NCBI GenBank assembly: GCA_029243545.1
Contig: JAQWRV010000037.1
Location: 1-52,889 of the forward strand
Length of the DNA: 52,889 nt
Reading direction: 5' to 3'
From: Rhodospirillaceae bacterium
GTDB taxonomy: Bacteria > Pseudomonadota > Alphaproteobacteria > Rhodospirillales > Rhodospirillaceae
Under the pieces are notes generated by a model, which saw only the letters and a program-made list of their open reading frames with translations, made no database searches and was not told where the DNA came from. The position numbers and the translations under genes are program-made. Of the stretch, positions 34,010 to 42,598 are shown in pieces. Numbering within the stretch: the stretch's first letter is position 1; the number at the start of each line of letters is the position of its first letter.

Positions 34010-34900
34010 TCACCACCCAATCGTGTAATAAATTAGTATACGTTGCGCATTCGCAGCCAGGTATTGGTCGTAGCCCCGCAAGTCTTTGAATTTTGGTAAT
34101 GAAACCGCGTCTGGGATTTTACCAAACGGCGTGCCTTTATCGATCTCAGCTTTAACCGCATCCAGCAGCGCTTGCTGATATTTGCGGCGGTTGATCACTG
34201 CGTCACGCGGCGCAATGGGTCCACCATGTCCGGGGATCATGCGTTCGAACGGGACTTCGTCTTCGAGCATCTGTAGGGAGTCGACAAACAGTTTGGGGTA
34301 GGAGTCATTCATCCGTCCGCCCGCACCCGACACCGCATAAGGCTGCACCGTATCGACGATGTGTACGATCTTGTGGTTGGGGAAATACATGTGGGTGCTG
34401 CAGTCCGAGTGATTGGGACCGTGATACAGCAGCTCCACTGTGGCATTGCCTACATCGAGCACCTGCTTCTGCGTGTAGGAGCGATCCGGATACGCCACCT
34501 CAGGGTTAGGGTTGCGGTATATATGCGCCAGGCAGTTTTCTTGGCTCCAGATTTCCGCGCCTTCCTCTTTAAACACTTGTCCGCCGCGAATGTGATCCCA
34601 ATGACTGTGGGAATATACAACGTAGCGAATGGGCTTGTTGGTGACTTTGCGGATTTCACCGAGAATTTGCTCTGCTGCCGGCGTGCTGATGGGGTCGCCG
34701 ACTAGCACTCCTTCATCCCCGACGAGGAAGACTGTCCGGGCACCACCCGCGCTAACAGTGTAGAGACCGTCACCGATGTTGGTGGTCATGGCGCCGAGGC
34801 TTCCAAAGGGCGTAGCAGGACCAGAAGACGCTGGCTCTTGCGTTGTCGAACACCCTGCCACAGCAAGAGATAAACTCAATATCAGGGAAGGAGTTTTCAT
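34010..34900 (-). CDS. Metallo-beta-lactamase-fold lipoprotein (array member 4)
   Basis: A 296-residue protein with a lipoprotein signal: hydrophobic LILSLSLAVAGC, with Cys17 as the probable lipidated residue, followed by a Ser/Pro-rich linker. The metal site is SHSHWDH, GPNHSDCS, HIVDTVQP and GHGG, and the tail is ILIYYTIGW. It is the only lipid-anchored member of the array; the others have cleavable Sec signals. GGGGGACC lies just before the ATG. It probably acts at a membrane face in the periplasm. Confidence 0.85.
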   Translation of the reverse strand: MKTPSLILSLSLAVAGCSTTQEPASSGPATPFGSLGAMTTNIGDGLYTVSAGGARTVFLVGDEGVLVGDPISTPAAEQILGEIRKVTNKPIRYVVYSHSHWDHIRGGQVFKEEGAEIWSQENCLAHIYRNPNPEVAYPDRSYTQKQVLDVGNATVELLYHGPNHSDCSTHMYFPNHKIVHIVDTVQPYAVSGAGGRMNDSYPKLFVDSLQMLEDEVPFERMIPGHGGPIAPRDAVINRRKYQQALLDAVKAEIDKGTPFGKIPDAVSLPKFKDLRGYDQYLAANAQRILIYYTIGW

Positions 34901-34912
34901 GATGCGGTCCCC

Positions 34913-35803
34913 CTACCAGCCGAGTATGTAATAGGCACGGATGCGTTCAGCGTTGCGCGCTAATAATCGGTCGTAATTCCACAGGTGCTGGAATTTGGGC
35001 AGGCGGATCGCACCAGCTATATCGCCGGGCGTAGTGCCGCTATCCATTTCCGATTTGACCGCTACCATCAGCGCTTCCAGATACTCCCGCCGTTCGGTGA
35101 CGGCCCAATGTGGCGCTTTCGGTGGGCCATGGCCGCCGATCATGTAGTCGAACTCCATGGCTTCAATTTCTTTCAGCGAGCGAATCCAGTCAGTCGGGTA
35201 GAAGTCGTTAATCAAACCGGAGCCGCCACTGACGCCATAAGGAGTGACCAGATCAACCAAAAAAATTGCATTAATTTCGGGAATACGCATGACGATAAGG
35301 CAATCACCGTGATTGCGCCCAAAGTGATAAAGCTCAAGCGTTTTTCCACCTAATTCCAAATCAAACCGCGGCCCTTCAAAGGTTTGGTCCGGCAGCACCA
35401 CGTCGGGATTAGGGTCACGGTGAAAATACGTCATGCAGGCCTGATGGCTGAGCACAGTCGCACCCGCGTCCTTAAATATCTGTCCGCCGCGCACGTGGTC
35501 CCAATGCTGATGGGAATAGACGAGATACTTAACCGGCTTGTCAGTGACCTTGCGGATTTCCGCCATGTAGTCTGCCGCCGCGTCCGGGCTGATGGGATCG
35601 GTGGCAATCACACCTTCGTCGGTGACGATGAAGATGTTGCGCGCGTTCTGCTTGGTGAAGCTGTAAATGCCGTCGCCCAATTTAACGGTCTTGGGGCCGC
35701 CGAAATACGGAGGTGCCCCTTGAGCGATGGCAGCACTGTGAGGGCTGAAAAACGCCACGATGCATAGCGCCATGGCCCCGGCCATTGTCTGGTGTGGTCT
35801 CAC
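34913..35803 (-). CDS. Exported metallo-beta-lactamase-fold hydrolase (array member 5, first in run)
   Basis: A 296-residue protein with a Sec signal ending HSAAIAQG. Metal-binding residues are SHQHWDH, GRNHGDCL, FLVDLVTPYG and GGHG, and the tail is IRAYYILGW. It is the promoter-proximal gene of the minus-strand array and is divergent from the VOC protein gene at 35971. Four intact paralogues of similar length side by side point to related but distinct substrates or gene-dosage expansion. Confidence 0.85.
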   Translation of the reverse strand: MRPHQTMAGAMALCIVAFFSPHSAAIAQGAPPYFGGPKTVKLGDGIYSFTKQNARNIFIVTDEGVIATDPISPDAAADYMAEIRKVTDKPVKYLVYSHQHWDHVRGGQIFKDAGATVLSHQACMTYFHRDPNPDVVLPDQTFEGPRFDLELGGKTLELYHFGRNHGDCLIVMRIPEINAIFLVDLVTPYGVSGGSGLINDFYPTDWIRSLKEIEAMEFDYMIGGHGPPKAPHWAVTERREYLEALMVAVKSEMDSGTTPGDIAGAIRLPKFQHLWNYDRLLARNAERIRAYYILGW

Positions 35804-35970
35804 GCGTCCCTCCGTTTCACACTTTGAGCAGTGCGTGTCTCACAGCGCAGACTCTATTTGTGTCTTACCGCCGCGTGTTCATAATAGGCCGCAAAGAAGC
35901 AGCGGTAAAAGAGTGCGGGCCAAAACTAAGCCCAGCAAAATGCCACTATGTACGCAGAGGGGACGAATCA

Positions 35971-36948
35971 ATGGCGAACAGCGGTTATGCAGGCGCAATG
36001 CGCATGGCGACGGTCGGTGTCACAGATATGGATCAGGCGCTGACCCTGTTTCGCGATATTATGGAACTCAAAGTGGAGCGCGAGGGAGACCTGCCGGGTC
36101 CCTTGCTCGCAGCTTGGGGACTTGGGGACGGCACCTCCGCCAAATTCGCCGAGCTTTCCTGCAAGGGGTATCCCGTCGGTTGGCTCAGGTTGGTGCAATA
36201 CAGCCCGCAAGCCACGGGCAAGGTCCGGCTTGATTTCGGCTCTGATAACGCCGACTCCGGCACAGACGTCGGTCCTAAAGCCCTTGATTTCTATGTAGCC
36301 GACCCCATCGCTCCATATGTGGAGAAAATCGAGCAGGCCGGGTACAAATTCCGCTCTCACCCGGTGAAGCACCAAATCGGCACCACGGTCAGTGAAGAAT
36401 GTTTGTTTTCCGGTCCCGATGGCGTGCCCGTGCTTATCATGGTTGGCCATGTCCATAAGTCGACCTCCATGCGCGCCGGTGCGCCCGATGGTCCGTTCTC
36501 GGAGATTCCCACCATCTCGGTGGTCGCCGGTGATCTCGATGAAACCCGCAAATTCTATGGCGAGGGGTTAGGACTTATTGCTGTGGGCGATGATGAAACG
36601 CCTGACGAATACCGCAATAAGGTGGATGATCTTACCGGCGTGCCTCACGGCACCCGCGTGCATTTCTTATTGTATGCTGATGAAGGTGAAGCCAGTGGCA
36701 AAATCCTCTGCGTGCACTTCTATGACCAAACCGGAAAACCCTTGGAAGGACGCATGAAGCCCGGCAAGCTTGGATTCTCACTGCTCACCCACGACACCGA
36801 TGATCTGGACGCATTGCACAGCCGCTTGTCCGGTATGGGCTATGAGGTTGTACAAGCCCCTACCGATATTAGTGGTGACGGCGATGCTTACAACATGATG
36901 CTGGTCAAAGGACCCAACGAAGAAATGTTCGAATTCACGCAACGTTGA
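35971..36948 (+). CDS. Two-domain VOC (glyoxalase/dioxygenase-fold) protein
   Basis: A 325-residue protein with GAGGGG before ATG 35971. It has two vicinal-oxygen-chelate domains: ~1-160 (MRMATVGVTDMDQALTLFRDI ... GPDGVPVLIMVGH) and ~175-322 (ISVVAGDLDETRKFYGEGLGL ... GPNEEMFEF, a terminal Glu ligand). VOC proteins include glyoxalases, extradiol dioxygenases and epimerases, so the reaction is not determined. It is cytoplasmic (no signal) and transcribed away from the metallo-hydrolase array. Confidence 0.8.
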   Translation: MANSGYAGAMRMATVGVTDMDQALTLFRDIMELKVEREGDLPGPLLAAWGLGDGTSAKFAELSCKGYPVGWLRLVQYSPQATGKVRLDFGSDNADSGTDVGPKALDFYVADPIAPYVEKIEQAGYKFRSHPVKHQIGTTVSEECLFSGPDGVPVLIMVGHVHKSTSMRAGAPDGPFSEIPTISVVAGDLDETRKFYGEGLGLIAVGDDETPDEYRNKVDDLTGVPHGTRVHFLLYADEGEASGKILCVHFYDQTGKPLEGRMKPGKLGFSLLTHDTDDLDALHSRLSGMGYEVVQAPTDISGDGDAYNMMLVKGPNEEMFEFTQR

Positions 36949-37137
36949 AACAAGGCGGCACGTCGCAAATGGAAATATGCCACGCCGAAGAAACCGACGT
37001 ACTAGTGCTAATTGAGTTCTACCAAAGCGCGACCCAGGTTCAGGGCGGGCAACTTCATTGACTGGCTCGTCGTCGCTGCTCGCATCATCCGCGCTGCGCA
37101 AACCCATCCCGCTAATGCGTTACTGTATGAGTAATTC

Positions 37138-37572
37138 TCAAAACAACAGCGCGTCCACACCGGCGATCACGGCTGCATAGCGCGCGCCTTTGCCTATCCC
37201 CACTAGAATCAAAAACACGCTGAGCCGCACCCGCAGCAGTCCAGCGATCACGGTCAGCGCATCCCCCACCACCGGCAGCCAGGCCAGCAACAAAGTCCAC
37301 ACGCCGTATCGCCAAAACCACTCTTCAGCTCTTTCCATCTGCGACGGTGAGGCGGGAAACCAACTCTGTTCCCGATAGAGCGTGCCGAAGCGGCCCAGCC
37401 CCCAGTTCAAGACGGCACCGAGGGTATTGCCGGCCGTCGCTGCAATCCACAAGGTCCAGCGGGCGAGAGACTCATCAGCCAGCGCAGCGGCCAGCACCAC
37501 CTCTGACGCTACAGGTATGACAGTCGCGGCAAAGAAAGCGGCCGCGAAAACAGTGAACACAGAGACACTCAT
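37138..37572 (-). CDS. yqaA: YqaA-family inner-membrane protein (VTT/DedA-like)
   Basis: A 144-residue membrane protein matching the YqaA family in length and pattern: ATVIPVASEVVLAAAL, TAGNTLGAVLNWGLGRF, the EEWFWRYGVWTLLLAWLPVVGD stretch, and GKGARYAAV at the end. The family is related to DedA/VTT proteins, whose members are implicated in lipid movement or membrane homeostasis; YqaA itself is not well defined. It is convergent with the VOC gene across a 189-base gap in which nothing else is seen. Confidence 0.85.
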   Translation of the reverse strand: MSVSVFTVFAAAFFAATVIPVASEVVLAAALADESLARWTLWIAATAGNTLGAVLNWGLGRFGTLYREQSWFPASPSQMERAEEWFWRYGVWTLLLAWLPVVGDALTVIAGLLRVRLSVFLILVGIGKGARYAAVIAGVDALLF

Positions 37573-37828
37573 AACGCTGGGCTACCGGTCTACCCCGCTA
37601 AAATCAAGGGTGCGGCTGTGCGAGCCCATCTGGCAGGCACCCGGCGTTTAGTGCGCCGGTCCTGCGGCCAGTCTCCCTCTTCACGCGGGCCGTTTAGATT
37701 GGCCGCCGTGGGCAAAAATTGGGCGAGGAATAAAAATTCTACGCATTGACGACGGCTTGTCCGGAACGATCTGATCGCTTGGAATCACCTAAGTCACCCT
37801 CTAGTCTCGTTAATGGGAGATAATAATA

Positions 37829-38863
37829 ATGATTGCTTACCGGGCCTGCGCACTGCAATTCGCCTGTTATCCCATTAACTTCTGCGAAGATAAAGAGTCC
37901 GCGCGCGCCATGATCATGGAAGCCATCGCGCGGGTCGGTGCGTTGGTGCCCGGCGCCAAGAATATGGGCGGCGCGGACATGAAGCTCATTGTTTTGCCCG
38001 AGTATGTGCTGACGAATTTTTCCATGGGTTTTCCGCCCGACAAATGGCGCGATTGGGCGGCGCTCGATATTAACGGACCCGAGTATGATGCCCTGGCCAA
38101 GATCGCTAGCGACAATGGTGTTTATCTCGTCACCAATGCCTACGAGCGGGATGAGAATTTTCCCGACACGTTTTTCCAAGCCTGCGTGATTTTTGATGAC
38201 ACAGGTAAAGTGACGTTACGCTATCGCCGCCTCAATTCCATCTACACGCCGACACCGCATGACTATTGGGACCGTTATCTCGATCTCTATGGCCTCGATG
38301 GTGTGTTCCCGGTGGCCAAAACACCCATCGGAAATTTGTGTTCCGTCGCATCGGAGGAAATGCAGTACCCGGAACTCATCCGCACCTTTGCCCTGCGTGG
38401 TGCGGAAGTATTGTGTCATCCCTGTGCTGATCCACTGAATCTAGCGCACAACCCGAAGAACGTTATGAAGCAGGCCCGCGCCATCGAAAACTTGATGTAT
38501 GTGATCTCGGCCAACCTCTCTACCCATAAGCCGTTTCCCATGGGCGAGCACACCTGCGACGGTGGTTCCCGCGTGATCGATTACACCGGACGGGTGCTGG
38601 CTGAGGCCGGGCAGGGGGAAAGCCTCGCGTCCCATGCTGATATCAACATCTCCGCCTTACGGCGTCATCGCAATCGGCCTGAGATCAACAATTTTCTCAC
38701 CCGCCAGCGCATGGAGCTGTATCGCGATACCTACGCGCAAGCTATCTGGCCGCCAAACAGCTTTTCAGATCGTCCGCCGTCGCGAGATCATGCAGCAACC
38801 GTTCAAAAAGATGTCATGGCGCGGCTCAATGCTGCGGGCATTATTGAGGCGGAGGACAGCTGA
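37829..38863 (+). CDS. Nitrilase-fold protein with substituted triad (Glu-Arg-Ser)
   Basis: A 344-residue cytoplasmic protein with GGGAGA upstream of ATG 37829. It is clearly nitrilase-fold and close to domain 2 of the tandem protein at 18942 (shared YLDLxGxDxxFPVAxTPIG). E58 in LPEYVLTN is present, but the catalytic Lys is Arg134 (RYRRLN) and the nucleophilic Cys is Ser175 (NLCSVASEEMQYPE). It may be a non-catalytic binding protein or have altered chemistry. It overlaps a truncated SDR start (TGATG) downstream. Confidence 0.78.
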   Translation: MIAYRACALQFACYPINFCEDKESARAMIMEAIARVGALVPGAKNMGGADMKLIVLPEYVLTNFSMGFPPDKWRDWAALDINGPEYDALAKIASDNGVYLVTNAYERDENFPDTFFQACVIFDDTGKVTLRYRRLNSIYTPTPHDYWDRYLDLYGLDGVFPVAKTPIGNLCSVASEEMQYPELIRTFALRGAEVLCHPCADPLNLAHNPKNVMKQARAIENLMYVISANLSTHKPFPMGEHTCDGGSRVIDYTGRVLAEAGQGESLASHADINISALRRHRNRPEINNFLTRQRMELYRDTYAQAIWPPNSFSDRPPSRDHAATVQKDVMARLNAAGIIEAEDS

Positions 38864-38991
38864 TGCCGACTGTATTACTCACAGGCGCCAACCGCGGCAT
38901 CGGGTTTGGGTTTTCAAAAGTCTATATGGACGCGGGTTGGCGTGTGCTGGCCGCCGAACGCGACCCGGATGGCGCAGACGACAGGCTTTAA
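38863..38991 (+). pseudogene. N-terminal remnant of a short-chain dehydrogenase (SDR)
   Basis: An ATG overlapping the nitrilase-fold stop (TGATG) opens 42 codons with a perfect SDR nucleotide-binding start (VLLTGANRGIGFGF ... GWRVLAAERDP), then TAA at 38989. The rest of the SDR (NNAG, YxxxK) is missing. After it, another frame to 39121 reads sense-like (FNELLLRFPVVPHLF) but is not SDR-like. It is best read as a deletion remnant. The same nitrilase-then-SDR order occurs intact at 42595-44731. Confidence 0.6.
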
Positions 38992-39124
38992 TGAACTACT
39001 GCTGCGCTTCCCGGTGGTGCCCCACCTTTTCGCACGTCTGAAACGCGGAAAATTGTCGTCAGTCACGCAGCCGTTAAACGGCTACGCCGGCGTCCTCGCA
39101 AAAGTAACGTTTGTGAAATAGAGA

Positions 39125-40765
39125 TTAAGCAATCTCAAAACCCTCATAGCCGTCGTGCACCACCTGTTTGCATTTCTCGTCATAGGCCACGAAGCCGCCC
39201 AGATAAGGCATAAACACACGCGGCTTGCCTGGAATGTTGGCGCCCAAATACCAGGAGTCGCAAGCAGAGCGAAGTGAAGCGGCGCCGACTTCTCTATTGT
39301 GCACAACCCAGGCATCTTCTGCTGGTTTCCCGGCTTCAATGGAATGCGAACAGGTGTCCTGTAAATGGGTCATGCAATCGGCAATCCAGTCCACATGATG
39401 CTCGGCACCGGTCACCATGCTCACCAAAGCGGACGGACTGCCAGGCCCATTGATGATGAACATGTTGGGGAAGCCATGGATGGCGAGGCCGAGGTAACTC
39501 GCCGGTCCTTCATGCCATTTGTCGCGTAAAGACAACCCGTTCTTGCCGCGTATATCCATTTTTGTCAGCGCGCCGGTCATGGCGTCGTAGCCGGTGGCGA
39601 AGATAATTGCGTCGGCTTCATAGGTTGTATCGCCTATCACAATGCCGTCGCGCGCGATGCGGTCGATCGATACTTCACTGACGTCGACCAGAGTGACGTT
39701 GTCCCGATTGAAGGTCTTGTAATAGTCTGTATCAACGCACATACGCTTGCAGCCGAACGAATTCTTGGGCGCAAGAATGGCCGCTATATCAGGATCGTCA
39801 ACGATGCTTTGAATTTTGCGGCGGACAAAGTCCGACACCAAGGCGTTAGCGTCATCGTTATACATGAGATCCGCAAAAGTTGCCTGGAACATCAATCCTT
39901 TGGTCTGCCACCACTCATCGAAAATACGTTCACGTTCTTCCTCAGACACTTCGAGCGCCGAAGGTCCTGCAGGGTCCGCCGGTATGGTGGTTGGATACAG
40001 TTTTCCTTTGGCCCGTAACGCCGGATAGTCTGTCTTCACCGCATCCAACTCACCCGGTTCCAATGGCCGATTTGCGGCCGGAATGGCGTAGTTGGCCGTG
40101 CGTTGAAATACAGTGAGGTGCGCAGCCTGTTCGGCAATTAAAGGGATTGCTTGAATCGCTGATGACCCCGTGCCGATGATCGCGACACGTTTGCCGGTGA
40201 AATCAACGCCTTCATGGGGCCACAGGCCTGGGTGATACGTATCACCCTTGTAAGTACCCAAGCCTGGAAACTCTGGTTTGTTGGGCATCGATAGCGGGCC
40301 TGAGGCCATAATGCAGAACCGCGCCCTCACTTTATTGCCGGATCCGGTTTCCACCAGCCAACAGGCTTCTTGGTCTTGCCAGGTTGCTGCTGTCACGCGG
40401 GTGTTGAAATCGATATCCTTACGCAGGTCGAATCGGTCGGCCACATGTTGGATGTAGGCGAGAATCTCCGGCTGGGTGGCGTAGCGTTCCGTCCACACCC
40501 AGTCCTGCTGCAAACCTTCATCAAACTGGTAGGAGTAGTGGATGCTCTCCACATCGCAGCGGCATCCGGGGTAGCGGTTCCAGTACCAGGTCCCGCCGAC
40601 GTCTTCTCCAGCCTCAAACACACGGGTGGAAAACCCGCATTGCCGCATTTTGTACAAGGCATAAAGGCCGGCGAAGCCGGCGCCGACAATAACCACGTCG
40701 ACAGTATCTAAAGAGGGGCTAGAGGCGACTGGTGAGGCGCTTTCAGGTGTATCGATCATAATCAT
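39125..40765 (-). CDS. Baeyer-Villiger-type flavin monooxygenase
   Basis: A 546-residue class B flavoprotein monooxygenase. The FAD Rossmann motif is VIVGAGFAGLYAL (~26-38), followed by GGTWYWNRYPGCRCD. The BVMO fingerprint appears as YKGDTYHPGLWP (consensus FxGxxxHxxxWP, F replaced by Y). The NADPH Rossmann motif is IIGTGSSAIQ. It inserts oxygen next to a carbonyl, turning ketones into esters or lactones; the substrate is unknown. Nearby esterase-like and metallo-hydrolase genes could open such products. No signal peptide. Confidence 0.88.
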   Translation of the reverse strand: MIMIDTPESASPVASSPSLDTVDVVIVGAGFAGLYALYKMRQCGFSTRVFEAGEDVGGTWYWNRYPGCRCDVESIHYSYQFDEGLQQDWVWTERYATQPEILAYIQHVADRFDLRKDIDFNTRVTAATWQDQEACWLVETGSGNKVRARFCIMASGPLSMPNKPEFPGLGTYKGDTYHPGLWPHEGVDFTGKRVAIIGTGSSAIQAIPLIAEQAAHLTVFQRTANYAIPAANRPLEPGELDAVKTDYPALRAKGKLYPTTIPADPAGPSALEVSEEERERIFDEWWQTKGLMFQATFADLMYNDDANALVSDFVRRKIQSIVDDPDIAAILAPKNSFGCKRMCVDTDYYKTFNRDNVTLVDVSEVSIDRIARDGIVIGDTTYEADAIIFATGYDAMTGALTKMDIRGKNGLSLRDKWHEGPASYLGLAIHGFPNMFIINGPGSPSALVSMVTGAEHHVDWIADCMTHLQDTCSHSIEAGKPAEDAWVVHNREVGAASLRSACDSWYLGANIPGKPRVFMPYLGGFVAYDEKCKQVVHDGYEGFEIA

Positions 40766-40885
40766 TTAAAGGTAACGTCTTGGTCAGCCGGTGCAACTAT
40801 CAAATTGAGCTGCGCAAGAATTGTCCGTGCTGGCAACTACCGGACGCTTAGGAATTCTTACCGCTGTAGGAAAATGAGGACCCCG

Positions 40886-42598
40886 ATGGAAATCACCCGT
40901 CATTTTGTCCGTGTTGGCGACCGCGAAGTGCACTACCGTCGTGCCGGCTCTGGCCCACCCTTTGTACTGTTCCATGTCAGCCCGCAAACTTCGGCTTTCG
41001 TTATGCCCCAGCTGTTGCCGCTGGCCGACAGTTTCACCCTAATCGCTCTCGATACGCCGGGTTATGGCGACTCTGACCCCTTGCGCAACCCAGCCCCGGT
41101 CATGGCTGACTATGCCGATGCCGTGCTGGAAACCTTCGATGCCTTGGGTATTAAACGCGCCCCTGTTTATGGATCTCACACGGGAGCGAACGTCGCCGTC
41201 GAATTGGCCCGCCGAGCCCCCGGCCGTATCTCTGCCGTCATTCTCGATGGACTTTCCTTAAGCACGCCTGAAGTGGCGGAAGACCGTACCGATCACTACG
41301 CGCCGCGTTTTACACCCACACCCGACGGTGCCCATCTTGCCTGGGCCTGGCAGCACACCCGCGATCAACTCATCTTTTGGCCGTGGTACGAAGCCCATCA
41401 AGCCAACCGGCTGCGTGCTGATATGAAAGACGCAAACTATTTACATAACGTTGTGCTCTACAAAATGCTGGCTCCCAGTTATTGGCTCGGCTATCGCGCC
41501 GCTTTCGGCCATGACAGCCGCGATGCGCTCAAACAACTGACCGTCGATACATTTTTTGTGACGGTTGACGCCGATGTTCACACATCCGTAGAACGTAGCT
41601 TGCCGGACTTGCCGCCGAATATTCACTTCGTCGATACCACTGAAGAGACCCAGCTTGAGGCCATTCGCACCACGTTGGAGACTGTGTCTGGCGACGGCGC
41701 AATGGCGCCAGCGCGACCGCCGCCGCATCGCCGGGCTCTTTACCGCACCTATGCAACAATCTCTGGCGGGCAGCGGCTTGTCCGCCGCGGCGGACCAGAC
41801 AGTGGTAAGCCTCTGGTGATGTTGCACGGCGGTATGCGCACATCGGCCTTGCTCGCGGAGACCGCCCAGAAGATAACACCCACGCGGCCCGTCCTCGTGG
41901 TAGACATCGCCGGCAACGGTGACTCAGATCCCATCACCGGTGCGGGCCTCAAAGATTTTGCCGAAGACGTTCTTCACGTGCTCGACGACTGCGGCGTTGC
42001 TGATTTTGATCTCTACGGGGAATCTATTGGCGCAACGCTGGCCATGGAAGTTGCACGTCAATCGAATGGCAGAGCCGGTAAGCTTATCCTCGACCGGCCC
42101 GAATTGCCGGACCCCGACATGGGCGCTGACCTCATTGCTAATGTTGCCCCCCCCATTGAAGCCCGCTGGGACGGCACTCACTTCCTCACCGCCTGGCACA
42201 TGCTGCGCGACGCGGCCTTGTTCTGGCCATGGTATCGCTCCACCGCAGAAGGTATGCGCGACATCGAACCCGAAGTGGGGCCGGTCTCATTGCAAGCGAG
42301 GCTTCTGGCCTGGCTCAAAGGCCGCCTGACCTATGGGGATTACATGCGCGCAGCGTTTAATGCAGACCCAGACTCTTTGCTATCCAGTGTGACGCAACCC
42401 ACGTTGGTTATTGGTTTGGCGAACGACATTCTCGAATTGCATGCACGCATGGCCGCCGATGGAATTGAATCAGCCACGCTGATTACCCACGCCTTTCATC
42501 GCCCACCGGCCTCAGAGATGGCTGCATTCCTGGGCGATACTGAGAGCAACAAACGTAAAGCCGCATCTGCGGCACATACAGGGGAGAAGCACAGATGA
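40886..42598 (+). CDS. Tandem alpha/beta-hydrolase-fold protein; His at the first nucleophile position
   Basis: A 570-residue protein from ATG 40886 (AGGA five bases before); the frame is open upstream to 40805. It has two alpha/beta-hydrolase domains. Domain 1 (~5-270) has the nucleophile elbow GSHTG with His98 where Ser is expected. Domain 2 (~290-555) has a normal elbow GESIG with Ser380, and HRPP near the end may hold the catalytic His. Both have DxxGxGDSD-type loops after strand 4. Only domain 2 looks like a classical hydrolase. The ATGA overlap with the secreted nitrilase-fold gene downstream implies co-translation. Confidence 0.78.
   Translation: MEITRHFVRVGDREVHYRRAGSGPPFVLFHVSPQTSAFVMPQLLPLADSFTLIALDTPGYGDSDPLRNPAPVMADYADAVLETFDALGIKRAPVYGSHTGANVAVELARRAPGRISAVILDGLSLSTPEVAEDRTDHYAPRFTPTPDGAHLAWAWQHTRDQLIFWPWYEAHQANRLRADMKDANYLHNVVLYKMLAPSYWLGYRAAFGHDSRDALKQLTVDTFFVTVDADVHTSVERSLPDLPPNIHFVDTTEETQLEAIRTTLETVSGDGAMAPARPPPHRRALYRTYATISGGQRLVRRGGPDSGKPLVMLHGGMRTSALLAETAQKITPTRPVLVVDIAGNGDSDPITGAGLKDFAEDVLHVLDDCGVADFDLYGESIGATLAMEVARQSNGRAGKLILDRPELPDPDMGADLIANVAPPIEARWDGTHFLTAWHMLRDAALFWPWYRSTAEGMRDIEPEVGPVSLQARLLAWLKGRLTYGDYMRAAFNADPDSLLSSVTQPTLVIGLANDILELHARMAADGIESATLITHAFHRPPASEMAAFLGDTESNKRKAASAAHTGEKHR

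Noticed and set aside
31123-35803. Reading the metallo-beta-lactamase array as antibiotic resistance genes
   Set aside because: The HxHxDH fold is shared by many hydrolases, and nothing here matches a known class B lactamase in particular.
38906-39121. A 71-codon plus-strand frame after the SDR remnant
   Set aside because: Its first part is the SDR remnant in the wrong frame; only the tail is sense-like and no family was recognised.
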